Source of the DNA: Scolanthus callimorphus
Taxonomy: Eukaryota; Cnidaria; Anthozoa; Actiniaria; Edwardsiidae
NCBI GenBank assembly: GCA_033964015.1
Contig: CM066919.1
Coordinates: forward strand, 15,975,646-16,039,645
Reading direction: 5' to 3'
Length of the DNA: 64,000 bases
Below, in pieces: positions 20,826 to 32,149 of this stretch. The stretch's first letter is position 1. The number at the start of each line of letters is the position of its first letter. The notes under the pieces were generated by a model. That model was not told the origin of the DNA. It saw only the letters and a program-made list of their open reading frames with translations, and ran no database searches. Position numbers and translations under genes: made by a program.

Positions 20826-21609
20826 TGAAAAAGGACGTGGTAAAAAAATATCAAGGGTAAAATACTTTATTTTAAAAGATACGACGATCATCCCCGACAA
20901 AAATATGGGGGAGTTCCCCCGGGTACTTTCAACGCAAGTCTTTTCAAACTTGGCCCACATATTATTTCGACTAAGTTGCTGTTGCAGATAATCAGATATA
21001 GAAACTTCAGAAATTTCAGCACAGGGGCGTAGCCAGGATTTGAGAAAGGGATAGGCATAAATAGATTGTGCTCGGTAACTTTTGAGCAAGTTTTAGCGTT
21101 TTGAGCAACTTTTATAGTGCGCGCAACCTAGGGCAACTTTTGCCTCCTTGACAACCTTTCAGCAACAAATGGTATAAAATGATCCAAACCACCAAGAAGG
21201 TCTTTATTTAGAAGGAATTTTATTAAAACTGGTCAAAATAAGGATATTTAATCGATATAAAGTGATATACAAAGAAAATAAACTTGCTTTACACGCGTCC
21301 ACGAGATCTGGACAGCAGCTATATATCTAACGGCCGCTTCAAGCCAGCGGTTATTCGCTGCAACATAGAGCCTGCCGCCGGCCTTCTTGGTATTTGCTGC
21401 AGTGCGAGTCATGGCATGGCAGTCAGATGAAATTTCTGACGAGGAAAATGAAAATAAATTAGACATTGACCCTGAAAACAAGCAACTTTTCTAAATTTTG
21501 TGGCAACTTTTTAATATTTGATGTTACTTAGTGTATTTTTCTTCGAAAGGGGGGGAGGGGGATCACAGCATCGGTTTATAGCTTTCTGTAAAACCTAAAA
21601 TGTTATTTA

Positions 21610-21766
21610 GCAGCGGCGTAGCCAGGAATTCCTGAAAGGGGGGGGGCCGATAGTGAAATGGGACGAAAATGCTCAAATTTTCTCCAGCAAATACGTAAAT
21701 GTATGGGAAATTTCCGAGAAAGGGGGGGGGGGCGGCCCCCCTGGACTCCCCTGGCTACGCCCCTGT
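21610..21766. mobile_element. Short MITE, GGCGTAGCCAGG TIR
   Basis: Left CAGCGGCGTAGCCAGGAATT and right CCCTGGCTACGCCCCTG are inverted. Internal G tracts sit inside both ends. Confidence 0.75.
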
Positions 21767-21890
21767 TTAGGATGTTTCCATAAAGACAGTTTCTTCGTCA
21801 CAGAACATCATTGGATAGAGGTTTAAAAAACGCCCAAAATCCAAAATGTTCTAATTAGCTTTATTTGAAGGTAGTTAATAGTGTGACATA

Positions 21891-21985
21891 GACATAGACA
21901 TAGACATGTTTTATTGGCACTTTGTAAATGACTAAATTTACATCGGTGTAATTCCAATAAATTAATAAAATAATTAAAGCAAAAA
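21891..21985 (-). mobile_element. Probable LINE/SINE 3' tail
   Basis: Starts with (CATAGA)n followed by TGTTTTATTGGCACTTTG. On the minus strand this is a short 3' end with a simple-repeat tail, as in truncated retroelements. Similar arrangements with other tails occur at 23737 and 49023. Confidence 0.4.
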
Positions 21986-22098
21986 CAAACATTTAGGATA
22001 TATATCTTATCAGTAGATCATGCTATTATGGCCTTTAAAAGGAAAGAAAAATGTTGTCTTGCAGTAAATGCATTAACTTTCAATTTCACCCTTTCATG

Positions 22099-22550
22099 CC
22101 CGGGGGGGGGGGACTCCATATTTTTAAGTCGGGGATGATCGTCGTATCTTTAGGGGTTACAATCACGTTGGTTTGGTCTCTTTTAGGGGTGATCTTGATC
22201 TTCAAATTTTAGGCAGATTGTATCTTTTAGGTGTACTTTTAGGTGTCCAAACTGTGTCCAAATTGCTTTTTCTCATGATGGTGCTTCTAAAAAAACGTGT
22301 AAGAAAGAGAGATTATTCGATGAGAAGACGATGAATTAGAAACAACACGGAAATGTCTTCATGGGTATTTTTCCCTGTTACCTGTGTCCTTCGCGCCTAC
22401 TTGGCACATAAGACCTCATCTTTTAGGGTATCTTTTAAGGTAATAATTTTTTTGAGCCACGCTATGGCCCGCCCTTTGGTCTTTTTAGGGGTGAAACTGA
22501 AAATTTCCGACGATCATCCCCGACCAAAAAATATGGGAGTCCCCCCCCGG
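22099..22550. mobile_element. CCCGGGG-family hAT-like MITE, intact, with 8-bp TSD
   Basis: A 452-bp element with inverted ends CCCGGGGGG..ACTCC(C)ATATTT and AAATATGGGAGTCCCCCCCC. CTTTCATG flanks both sides (22091-22098 and 22551-22558), an 8-bp target-site duplication typical of hAT elements. The interior is built from repeats of TTTTAGGGGT or its complement. Confidence 0.92.
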
Positions 22551-23736
22551 CTTTCATGTCTGTCCTCAGAAGATCTAACAAAAAATCCAAGATGGCCGCC
22601 ACTGACTTATGTGATTAGCGTTTCCATGGCAACAAAAGATGTTAACAAATATTAGCTCATAATGAAATTATTCACGTACTGAACAAATTTTGAAGAAAGA
22701 AACAATTTTTGAAGAAAGAACAGCGTTGAGTGTTGCAGTTTTTTTTGGCGAGTGTCAAAGCGCATCTCAGTTATCAAGTTAAAATTCTAAACCCAAACTA
22801 TAGACTGTTAGTAAAAAAGGCGGTCTTGGCCAGCTTGGAAGAGAGCTTCCAAAAATCCTTCGGTAAGTTTTCGTCTAACCTATTCTTATAAGGATCTTTA
22901 TGCTACACGAACACGCTTCTACTCTTAATTTACAGCTACAACTTCATCTTCGAAAACACGTTTGCGCGCAGATTATAGGAGCAAAGATGTTCCACCTTCT
23001 ATTTGTCCCCCGTCATCTCGCAACGTTTTGTCCCCTAGGCCTGTTCACATGAGGCGAGATGTCTCGGGGTAGGGGGAGGGACGAAAACTGAGTCTGTTTC
23101 ACATGAGAAAAATTTGCACGGAGATATCTCGGTGTTGTGGCTAGAACGCATGCGCTATGGGCACAATCAAAAACGTGTCCCTACCCCCTATATATCTCGG
23201 GCAGACCGTTCATATGGGCTATCCAATCTATCGCCGCCATCTTGAAATCTGCATGGAACGCTTGGCGCTGCAACAAAAACGGCTCTGATTGGCTAATTTA
23301 CCGGAAGTTGCGTTGCGAGATCAGCTGGAAGGGCATATCCTAGACGTTCCAGACCGTGACTCGGGGACCGAGATATTCCTACCCCCCGAGATATTTCGCC
23401 TTATGTAAACACGGGCCCACTGTGCGACTACGTCAACCGCGCCATCCCGTAAAAACTTTGTCATTTAGAAATTCAAACCATTTTAGGAAATATAATACCT
23501 GCAATTCGTCTGGCGATGAGTAATTAAGGGTTTAGAACTTATTTCTGCTCATAATTTTGACAATGCTCGAGAAAAAGCGAATATTTCGATGTCTGGATCT
23601 CAAGAAAGTCAATGATTCTTTGTTCTGCATACTCGCTTTCTGATTGGCTAACTTCTTATAAAATGGCCCGGTTGACGTAGGCGCACAGAAGGCCTAGGTG
23701 ATGCTCTCTCTTCTCCTTGTGTGAGACATTACGTGA

Positions 23737-23800
23737 AAAGATAAGATAAGATAAACTTTGTTTGCCACCCTTGGCATCTCACCTAATAATAAATCTATAT
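23737..23800 (-). mobile_element. Probable retroelement 3' tail with (GATAA)n
   Basis: GATAAGATAAGATAAACTTTGT... reads on the minus strand as a short 3' end with a pentamer tail. It lies within the pseudogene intron. Confidence 0.3.
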
Positions 23801-24232
23801 TGGAATAATAATGAAGAGATAGATATTAAAATTCATGTATGTGAAAAATGCCAAACCTGACCCAAACTAGACTATAGATATATGCTGGCGCACAGCAACC
23901 TCTGGGTTGATTTGCGGTACTCTACGTGATTTTGCATGTCTTTAATTCTATAACAATTCTCTAGATAAATGCCAGAATCCGTCAATTAAGAGGTTAATAA
24001 AATAAGGTTAAAAGAGGTTAAAAAAGCAATAAATCTAATAAATATTACATTGCGAAAATGAGAAATGGAAGCTGTGGCCATAATATGGATAGAGGAATTT
24101 AAATACAAATATTTTGGGACTATGAAAAGTGCATAGCTACTGTAGTCTTGTCACCTCACAACGGGTCACCTCGCATTCCAGAGTATGATATTGGTAATAC
24201 TCCCGAAGTGCTAGCCGAGTGTATGTATATTA

Positions 24233-24493
24233 TACACCTATTTCAATTAACGTTGCTCTGTAAAACGTAAAACCATGAATCATGCATCATAATGAAGACG
24301 CTATTTCTCGTATTTCCTTCGAATTTGCAAATGAAACTAGCCTAAAACCACCCAATGGCACTTTGTTTACTACTTTGAGACACGATTTGATATGAACTGC
24401 TTCGTTTTAGGCGATAATTATATCATTAGGATTTATGAAGCATGGTTCATGGTACACGGTTTCATGAGCAACGTTAATTGAAACAGGTGTATG
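24233..24493. mobile_element. Palindromic MITE inside the TDH pseudogene
   Basis: ACACCTATTTCAATTAACGT at the left is mirrored by ACGTTAATTGAAACAGGTGT at the right. Inner blocks CCATGAATCATGC and GCATGGTTCATGG are also paired. Confidence 0.8.
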
Positions 24494-25274
24494 TACGCTA
24501 GTATCGATGGATGCAAAGATAACGTGCGCGCCTATTTTAGAGTTTTAGTTATGTTTTGGCTTATTATTCTTCCACTAGTACTACCATAGATTTGGCCTTG
24601 ATTACCGATCTGCCAGGTTTCCTGGCGTCATCTCAGGCGACCTACCAAAAGAAGGGGGGGACACAACAGACTATGTTATTTCGATCTTCCATGAAGTATT
24701 GCATGGAAACGGTGCTTGGTCTTGATATACACCAAGCAAGAAGAACAATGATGGTGAAGACCGATTTATGCGCTTGCTGGATGTGACATTCCGTGCAGCG
24801 GGCGCGCCCCAAGGATGTCAATGACTCCATCAAAGGGGAATGACGATGATGATGATGATTGTACACTGGAAAATGCTACACTGGAAGTGCTACCTACGAC
24901 CAGACACACGCATGCCCATGATCTACCTCCCAGACTGTTGAGAGCAAATTCAAAAAAGGCTTCTTTTGCGAAATATGCATTAAATTATCAGCGCATAATC
25001 GGCAAAAAAAGTAACATGACTCATTTGTTGATGTCCTTTTCCGTTGGAAAGTTTTTACTGTAAAGGCAATGAAGTAAAAGTGTTGAAAATAGGCACCAAA
25101 CATGTTATGTCACGATTGTTTCAACAAAATGTTATAAAATAGGACCATTGATCTAAACAAACAACCTGAACCCTACATTATACTATTATTTAGTGTTAGA
25201 AAGAATCAAAGGCACCGAGTGCCTTGGTGAAAATCGTGGATACTGTTTATCCAATTCGTTTTGGACTTTTGGTC

Positions 25275-25695
25275 CTGTTCCCTTCCCGATATATCAATTT
25301 TCTAGTTGTGATGACGTCATCGATGACGTTATACCACGTGACCTTGGTGCTGGACCCCATTGTCACAAAATAATTTACCTAACTTTGGTAACCTAGCGAT
25401 GTTCCCTTCTCGAAATATTTTTTCTAGTTTTGATGACATCATCGATGACGTAATGTCATGTGATTGGTGCCGTTGTCACTCAGATAACTTTATCGAAGTT
25501 TGGCCACCTAGCGATATTCCGTTCTCGAGATATTATTTTTTTAGTTTGATGATGTCATCGATGACGTAATGTCATGTGACTTTGTTGCTGGACCCCCTTG
25601 TCACTAAGATAACTTTGTCCAAGTTTGGTCACCTAGCGATGTTGTCGAGATATTAATTTGTTTAGTTTAGATGACGTCATGAGCTAAACACTTGA
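25275..25695. repeat. Tandem repeat, about 125-bp unit, 3-4 copies
   Basis: Each unit carries CCTAGCGATRTTC, TCTCGARATATT, GATGACRTCATCGATGACGT and ACTTTGTCCAAGTTTGG-like blocks. CRE-like TGACGTCA cores recur. A GAGC microsatellite follows at 25707-25727. Confidence 0.8.
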
Positions 25696-25847
25696 GTTAT
25701 GAGCGAGCGAGCGAGCGAGTGAGCGAGGGACATCTGGCCACTAACTCGTGAATACGCTACGCCAAGCCACGTGGATTATTTAAATGGCGGTTTTTCGACG
25801 AGAGTTGGGAACGGATATCAGGTGGGATATCTCGGTTCTAATGCTAA

Positions 25848-26073
25848 AAAAGAGATATCATACGATATTATAGGATTATTCAAAGCTCAGGAGGCTAGAT
25901 TCCGCTAAGAAAATAGCACGAAAAAGCGATATCGCACGAGTCGCGCAGCGACGAGGGCGATATTGTCTTTTTGAGTGCTATTTTCGGCGGAATCTACCGA
26001 CTGAACGCTTTGAATATACTTGAATCCTATGATATCTCGTCCTCATACACAAAAAAAGATAGATCATAGGATT
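25848..26073. mobile_element. MITE with imperfect inverted ends (copy A)
   Basis: Contains GCTAGATTCCGCTAAGAAAA, GCGATATCGCACGAGTCGCG and GCGGAATCTACCGACTGAAC, and is bounded by ATATCATACGATATTATAGG and GATAGATCATAGGATTCC. A close relative is at 50998-51212. Confidence 0.75.
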
Positions 26074-26355
26074 CCATAGGTAAATCCATTGCCTGATGAG
26101 GGAATTCCGCTAAATTTCACGCGAAAAACCGATATCGCTCGAGTCGCGCAGCGACGAAATTTAATTGCTCGGAGCGAGCGCAGCGAACGGAGAGCAAGTC
26201 TAATCTTGCTGCTTTGCACGTTCCTTTGCACGTTGGTATGCATTTTTGCAACGGAATCTCTTTCCGTGAAAATTCGGCGTGGGTTACTGTGGTTACTGCG
26301 GGTTACCTGTGGCACGCGCATGCGCACGACGTTCATATTTTCGGGAGGCGATTCA

Positions 26356-26423
26356 ACCTCGTACCCAGAGCCCGTCATCTTTTGGCCAGCGGCAAGCCAA
26401 AAAGAGGGCTCTGGGTACGAGAT
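26356..26423. repeat. CTCGTACCCAGAGC short inverted repeat
   Basis: CTCGTACCCAGAGCCCGTCA and CTCTGGGTACGAG flank TTTTGGCCAGCGGCAAG. Related copies are at 46611-46640, 46721-46775, 48897-48955 and 58280-58560. Confidence 0.8.
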
Positions 26424-26539
26424 TGGAGGCGATTTCGATTTTGGGCGATGCACCCTTATAGATCCTTCGTAGGCATTGCAATGCGAAGACGGCTACTAAT
26501 GCTTCCGGCTTCCAAAGTCCTTTGCATACTCAAAACAGT

Positions 26540-26720
26540 TTACGAAACGTGGGGGTTTTGATCTATCGATCTATGTGGATGATGTTTTCAGTAGTTTGTT
26601 GGGATGAATTCACTCGGAAATTTGCTTAGTTTCACGATTTGTGGACGAGTTTGGAACGGAACTAGCAGTCCAACAGTTTACGAAACGTGAGGTTTTGATC
26701 TATCGTCTTTCGATCTATGT
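26540..26720. repeat. Local duplication with CAGTTTACGAAACGTG
   Basis: CAGTTTACGAAACGTG..GTTTTGATCTATCG occurs at 26537 and again at 26681 with similar following sequence. No coding content. Confidence 0.6.
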
Positions 26721-26724
26721 GGCG

Positions 26725-27180
26725 AGCTTGGAACGGAACTACAGCTCGAATGCGATTCTAGCGATTGGCATGGTCAAGTCTGTTATGAAGCTATCATGTG
26801 GCTGATATTATTGGAAGATTGGAACTGAATCAAAATGCGAAAATGGCTACACAGCTACAATATCCAACCAACACCAGAATCAAAGGTACTGCAATGACAA
26901 ATCCTGCTTTAGAATTTACATTCTAACCTTGACTAATTCCGAAACAATATTAAGTTTAGTTGGATATTAAGTAACTACCGAGAAGCTCACATGTTAGAAA
27001 TCAAATCACTGTGCTTGGCTCAAACAACTCTAGAAACATGGCAGCCTTCAGGTCAGATACAACTGAACTATATATTATAACACTGATCAGTCATATTCGA
27101 AATATGTATACAATTTATGCACCTATCAATGTTAAGCCCCAGGGAAAATATTTCACACAACAACTCCTTTATTGTACATA
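26725..27180. other. Unassigned intergenic DNA
   Basis: AT-rich sequence without recognisable coding or repeat structure between two repeat blocks. Confidence 0.4.
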
Positions 27181-27184
27181 ATAA

Positions 27185-27371
27185 TGTGTGGTTCCAAAAA
27201 ATATCCATATGTTGAAAAGTGACCCCTCCACCCCTCTGGAATTTCCAAAGAAAAATACAGTATTGTATGGAAAAGATCAAGTAAATTGACCCCCCACCCC
27301 TCCAGAATTTCCAATCCCTTCCGGGCCCCCCCTTCCGTAGGGGGAGTATGGATAATTTCTTGTCCCACACA
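27185..27371. mobile_element. TGTGTGGTTCC-family MITE
   Basis: TGTGTGGTTCCAAAAAATAT at the left and GTATGGATAATTTCTTGTCC..CACACA at the right form inverted ends. The interior has two CCCTCTGGAATTTCC or CCTCCAGAATTTCC units and a C-rich segment. Confidence 0.8.
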
Positions 27372-27931
27372 TTGCACATTTACTTTTCCTGGACCCTGTT
27401 GTATTAAAATACACAGGGTTTAATAAAACGCTGGTGTCACAAAATGGTTTAAACTCAAATTGAACAGCATTAGTACTTTTCAATGATAATACTAATACTA
27501 TTTATTATATGGCAACGATAGTACGCGCGCTCTGATTGGCTAACGAGCGGGCGTAACTCTCCGTAATGCCCACGGGCATTATGGAAATTCTTAATGCCCG
27601 CTCGCAGTTCACGACTGACAAAATTAATCTCCTTGATATAACATGAATTCAAAAGGGAGATTTTCAGCGCAATTCACAACAAGGAATACTTGACACAGTA
27701 TAATACAAATCTAACTTGTGACGAGGAAAATCAAGGCCTGAATCTGTTTAGTACAAAAGGCAAAGCAGAGCCAAAAGTTACTCTAAGCTATAAATTCGAG
27801 TCTATCCGGAGAAAATGAGAAAAGGGAGAATAGCAGCAAAAGGTAAAAGCTACAAAAGGTCAAAATTTATTAGCGTTTGAAGAAACTTGAGAGCTAAAAT
27901 AATAACAGAAAGCGAGTTCAAACTTTGTGCT

Positions 27932-28444
27932 AAGGGACTGTTCGTTAATTACGTCGCAGGGGGGGGCTGGTGGTTTTTTCTGCTAATAGGTTTTGTGAAA
28001 ACTTACCCCCGTACAAAAAAAGTAGTTTCAATTTCTACCCCCTTCGAAAAACGGCTATATGAAATTTTACCCCCCTCCCCCTGCGCGCTAATTGACTAAT
28101 GTAAGCATCAAAATGGCGTCTAAACTAAGTACGATTGTTGAAGAGGATGTACCGGTAGAACAAGCTCTAACTGGCAAGAAAAGAGAGGAGAAGTTCGACA
28201 GAAACCTTTAGTAGAAAGCTTTAGTTGGCTTAGGACACTCCGGATTTATACAGTGCTCTGCGTTTCACGCAATTGCACTCAATCTCAGTCCTAGTCTGTT
28301 GAAAATTTGCATGACACTGAAATGCACCCCCCAAAAGTTTCGCGTGTTCTAAAAATTTACCCCAAATTTTCAACGTTCTGCAAAATTTACCCCCCCTATA
28401 AAACCACCAGCCCCCACTACGACGTAATTAACGAACAGTCCCTT
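27932..28444. mobile_element. 513-bp MITE with 25-bp TIRs and a short internal ORF
   Basis: The left AAGGGACTGTTCGTTAATTA is matched by TAATTAACGAACAGTCCCTT at the right end. Next inside are a G-rich and a C-rich tract (CTGGTGGTTTT against AAAACCACCAG). TA dinucleotides adjoin both ends. A 32-residue open frame starting MASKLSTIVEEDVPVEQALT lies at 28113-28211. Confidence 0.85.
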
Positions 28445-28924
28445 ACCGATAGCTGATACTTAGTGAAGTCGTTGATTTATTTTTTTCTCTCCATCTCCTC
28501 GATTAAATTCATTCTTACTTGACATTCGCTTTTGCACAAAACCCATTCCTGAATATATAGTCGGCTAAATAACCATTGCATTGTTCTGTTATTATCAATC
28601 CTGTTCAATCCAGTTCTGGTTCCTTGTTGTAGATCTCAAATGAGTTTTCGAATAACACGTTTGCAGCTGTTACGAAACTAAAGTGTTTTTTCTTGAAAAC
28701 TTTAAGTTTAATATTGTCAAGTGAAGCATGTTCGCCTTCGTCCAATGTTCAGTAAGGATAGCTTGTGGCAAAGAACTTCTTCACGTTTAACTCTTCTTTC
28801 GGATTTATAAAAAGCCTTTTGCTAATGCAAAAGGAGCAATGTTTTCCCCACAATGGGACTAAATAAAACGTGAAGTGTGGAGCTGACGTCGAAGACTTGC
28901 TTCCCGGTTGCTTGCCGTTTGGAT

Positions 28925-28962
28925 CTTCTGTGGGGGGGGGGGGGGGGGGGGGGGGGGGCCTT
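28925..28962. repeat. Long poly-G tract
   Basis: An essentially uninterrupted run of about 28 G on the plus strand (28932-28958 region). A second such run of about 18 G is at 29116-29134. Such runs are common at element ends in this window and can adopt G-quadruplexes. Confidence 0.85.
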
Positions 28963-30704
28963 CTGTTCAACTCCCTCAAACGTTCTCCCAAATGACTAAA
29001 CAACATCATAAAATATCTGTAAAGGAATCGATTCTGAAGTATTTGATATCCATAAGAGATTGATTACTTTTGAGCAGGTCTGGCGTGGTTCGCACACACG
29101 AGTTTGTTCTATCAGGGGGGGGGGGGGGGGGGGGAATAGGGGTCCTCAAATCCGCCGAACCGTTAAATTTTTCATAAAAATCCGCCGATCCGCACAAATT
29201 TTCTCCTCAATCCGAATCCGCAACGTTTGATTTATGAAAACAATGATAATTTAAAAAATTACGTTTCACTGTATCGCTTATACACGAACATCTCTCACTG
29301 AGGGACGTGTCATTATTTTGCGGGGTTTTCGTGATCCCCCGTCCCCTATTTGACCTAGTAGAAGACGTTTTACAGAAAAGAGGGGGTTACACTTTCGACT
29401 TTCATTCGTTGCGCGCGAAGCGCGCCCACATTTGATAAACGCATTTCATCAAGCCTCAGAAAATGGGTAGATAAACGTTGAAATACGCTACATCAACTAT
29501 GTATCAAAGCTCCTATTGATGGCCCCTGAGCTGTAGGTTATGTTATGCATGCGCGCCGCAAATGTATTTAGGACGAAATTATATTACTCCTCATGTGCGT
29601 GAAGCGCGGCCCAAATGATGACTTTCTATGCTTGTACGTCGAACTCACGCTTGCTGCCATTTTCGTTCAACCCTGAAGCGTGGCGATTTTGTTCGCGTAG
29701 GTTTACGTTTCAAACGTGCACGCTTTGTCGAGAAGTAGTCGCGTTTCTCGCTCGCTGATTGGCTGCTGTCTTGAGTGTTATGTAATATTTCAAATCCACA
29801 ATGAGGACTGGACCGTCTTTCAAGTCCGCAGCAATAGTTCCAGTCCGAGGCGGAGCCGAGGACTGGAACTAATTGCAAGGACTTGAAATATGGTCCAGTC
29901 CGAATGGAGGATTTGAAATGACTTCTCATGCTCATTAATTATTTGGGAGGCAAAATTGAAAGAGAAAGACTTGAAGTGGTAGAATCAACTTCTTTGTCTT
30001 GATATCGGTTGTTGTCATACAACAAAAAGAACAAGAGCGAATTTCATTATAAGAGTGGTTGCATATACCCGTGTTGTTATTATCAAACCGAAATAATCCG
30101 ACTTCATCAGTGAAAGCGTTGGATTAAGCCCGAAATCACAGTAAACTAATTACATAGCCCTTTGTTCTGTTTACACTTTTGAGCGGAGTTTATAAAAACT
30201 ACGCTTGAATCGAAATCACTTGGGACTTGAGGTGTATTCGTCGTGTTGAAGTCTGAATTTCCATTTAGCGCTGGGTCGCGATCGACTTCACTTGATTCGC
30301 ACCATGGCTCTCGATAAGAATAACTGGGACGAAAAATGTCGGTGCAGTCCCTTGACTTTTGGATTATGAAAGTTGTGCAGACGGTGACCAATAAGAAAGG
30401 TAAACCTGTAATTTATTTTTTTCCGTTTAGAATTGTGCAATATTGGTAACACAACGCAAACTTACGAAATTTAGTTAAATTGTTTGCTATTTGTATACCT
30501 TTCATAGGTGAAAGATACCCAGCTAAAAGTTTGTACCAGGTTTGGAAAGCAAGACTCGAACAGCTGTCAATATATTGAACAAGAAAAAACATGAGGTAAG
30601 ATTTCAAATGTACTATAATATTATAAATCAAACTACCGAATTTTGTAACCCTAGGAGAACGAGAGTGGCGTAGGCATGAAATGTAAGAGCTGGTGTTTAT
30701 TTAG

Positions 30705-30815
30705 CCTGCGAGCCGGCTCCCAGTGGGTTTTCCAGAGAAGAATTTGTTACGAATCCCGCGCGCAAAAAAATCGAATATCCGAAAAAACCCACTGTAGAGC
30801 CGGCTCGCAGGCTAG
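30705..30815. mobile_element. Short MITE, GCCTGCGAGCCGGCTC TIR
   Basis: AGCCTGCGAGCCGGCTCCCA at the left and GAGCCGGCTCGCAGGCTA at the right, with AGTGGGTTTT and AAAACCCACT just inside. Confidence 0.85.
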
Positions 30816-31019
30816 TGTTTATCGAGAAACCGGGTTCGGACTCTGATTGGCCAATAAACATTAGTGGGAATTATTGCAATGTGACCATTTATCATTTGTA
30901 AAACAGTACGCTGTCTTTATAATTTACTGTACTTTGGATGCAAAACGCATCAAATAAAGCTATGTTGTTGGTTGTTGTGTGAACTTTTTCACTTACAGAT
31001 TTGATTCTTTGCCAGTTTC

Positions 31020-31120
31020 TTCAGGGAACACCTTTTCCCTGAACTGATTAATTTTGTTCCAGTACCTAAGGGACATCCCAAAGGAACTGGAACAAAATTA
31101 AATCAGTTCAGGGAATAGGC
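31020..31120. repeat. Palindrome, about 100 bp
   Basis: CCCTGAACTGATTAATTTTG..TTCCAGT is followed after a short loop by its complement CTGGAACAAAATTAAATCAG..TTCAGGG, one base longer on one side. Confidence 0.85.
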
Positions 31121-32149
31121 GTTCCTGAGCAACTGGAAAAAGAATTAATAAGCCCCAGCTCTTCCTGCTGATTTCAATACCCTCCCCGGCTTTTAGATTG
31201 TACTGGACCGGGTTTCCAGTATCATCACGTGACCCGTTTCGCTCTTGCAATTGGCTGTTATCCTCGTGAATAATTATGAGTGTATGAGAATTATCAGTCA
31301 AGCGAGCAAGAATCGCGACAACTTCACGACAAAACATGCACGTTTGACACGTAAACCTACGCGAAAAAAATCGTCAAGCTTCAGGGTTGAACGAAAATGG
31401 TAGTATCCCCGGGGTCTCTTTCAATCATAGTGACTGTAGCTAGGCCTATCACTGCAGGGCATTTTTGGAAGAGTTATTGTTTCCTCGTCAAGATACACTA
31501 ATGGCGCGGGGCGAGTTCTGAAAGAGTAGGTTAGATGTCATTCTTTATGCGCGCGAAGCGCGCCGAAATTTTTATTAAGTATGCGAAATAAAGTATGTGA
31601 AATACGAAAGCATATAACGGCTACAAATTCGAACATCCAGGAATATTTGTCTACAGGCCCTACAGTCAACAATCTGCACAATCCGTAGTTGCGATTATCA
31701 GAATCGAAATCCGAAGTCGAATTTTCAATAGATCGCGATCCGGTACATTTTGAGAATCCGAAAATCCGCTTGAGTTTTCTTAAAAATCCGTAATCCGTGT
31801 GCTATTTAGGCCCGAATCCGCCGATCCGCAAACCTATTCACCTCCCCCTATCAGTTTGACTCAGAGAATGAACAACTCTGAATGAACTCGAGCGCGACGC
31901 GGAGCGCGTGTCTGAGTTTTCGGCGGGAAAATGAACGAGGCGACTTCCGGTTCGTAAAAATTTTGAAGAAAAGGTGCCATATAATAAACAACTTACTAAC
32001 CTCGACCGTTCGGGCATTACGTGAAATATCAAACCTCGGTTTTGGCGTATTAACGAATGAACTGTTGCACCGGCGATAATGGACGGGTGTAAATTACAGG
32101 CTCCCAATGATTTAAAAGGTTTATTGAAATCCACGACAAAGTACAATGG

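Larger units (their letters stand above)
18191..20928. mobile_element. Possible exploded CCCGGGG-family (hAT-like) MITE, ends 2.7 kb apart
   Basis: A left end like the intact copies at 22099 and 35375 occurs at 18191-18263 (CCCGGGG..CTCCCATATTTCTTGGTC). The matching right end is at about 20878-20928 (GATACGACGATCATCCCCGA to CCCCCGGG). Between them lie a CAAGAGT element and a TCACGG-rich element, so the original short MITE may have been split by later insertions. No matching outer target duplication is seen. Confidence 0.5.
20930..22090. other. Repeat fragments, no gene
   Basis: Holds a partial GGGGCGTAGCCAGG repeat end (21024), AT-rich DNA with repeated GAGCAACTTTT motifs (21080-21160), a complete short MITE (21610-21766) and a retrotransposon tail (21891-21980). 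No coding sequence recognised. Confidence 0.5.
22820..24950 (+). pseudogene. TDH: Decayed intron-containing duplicate of TDH
   Basis: Pieces in the same order and strand as the real gene at 39434-44275. The exon 2 copy (22820-22862, 43 nt, reads GGLGQLGRELPKILR) keeps its GTAAGTTTTCGTC donor. The exon 3 copy (about 24181-24218) has an internal deletion but keeps ACTCCCGAAGTGCTAGCCGA. The exon 5 copy (24577-24950) keeps GGCCTTGATTACCGATCTGC and CAGACACACGCATGCC but has frameshifts and an insertion of roughly 150 bases. No copies of exons 1, 4 or 6 were found. Retained intron sequence shows DNA duplication, not retroposition. It cannot encode a dehydrogenase. Confidence 0.9.
29657..31400. mobile_element. 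Inverted-end element (CCATTTTCGTTCAACC), itself split
   Basis: The left CCATTTTCGTTCAACCCTGA, with TTCGCGTAGGTTTACGT and AACGTGCACG, is mirrored on the right ending at AACGAAAATGG 31400. The subterminal 60-70 bp match the compact 226-bp MITE at 44991. The two ends therefore look like one element enlarged by later insertions, including 30705-30815 and 31020-31120. Confidence 0.65.
29110..31858. mobile_element. Large TIR element with ATCCGCCGATCCGC ends, hosting a nested MITE
   Basis: The left end (G run, AATAGGGG, AAATCCGCCGAACCG, then ATCCGCCGATCCGC) is mirrored on the right by AATCCGCCGATCCGCAAACC and ATTCACCTCCCCCTATC. Repeated AATCCG motifs lie inside both ends. A second inverted-end element (29657-31400) lies within. 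Confidence 0.6.
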
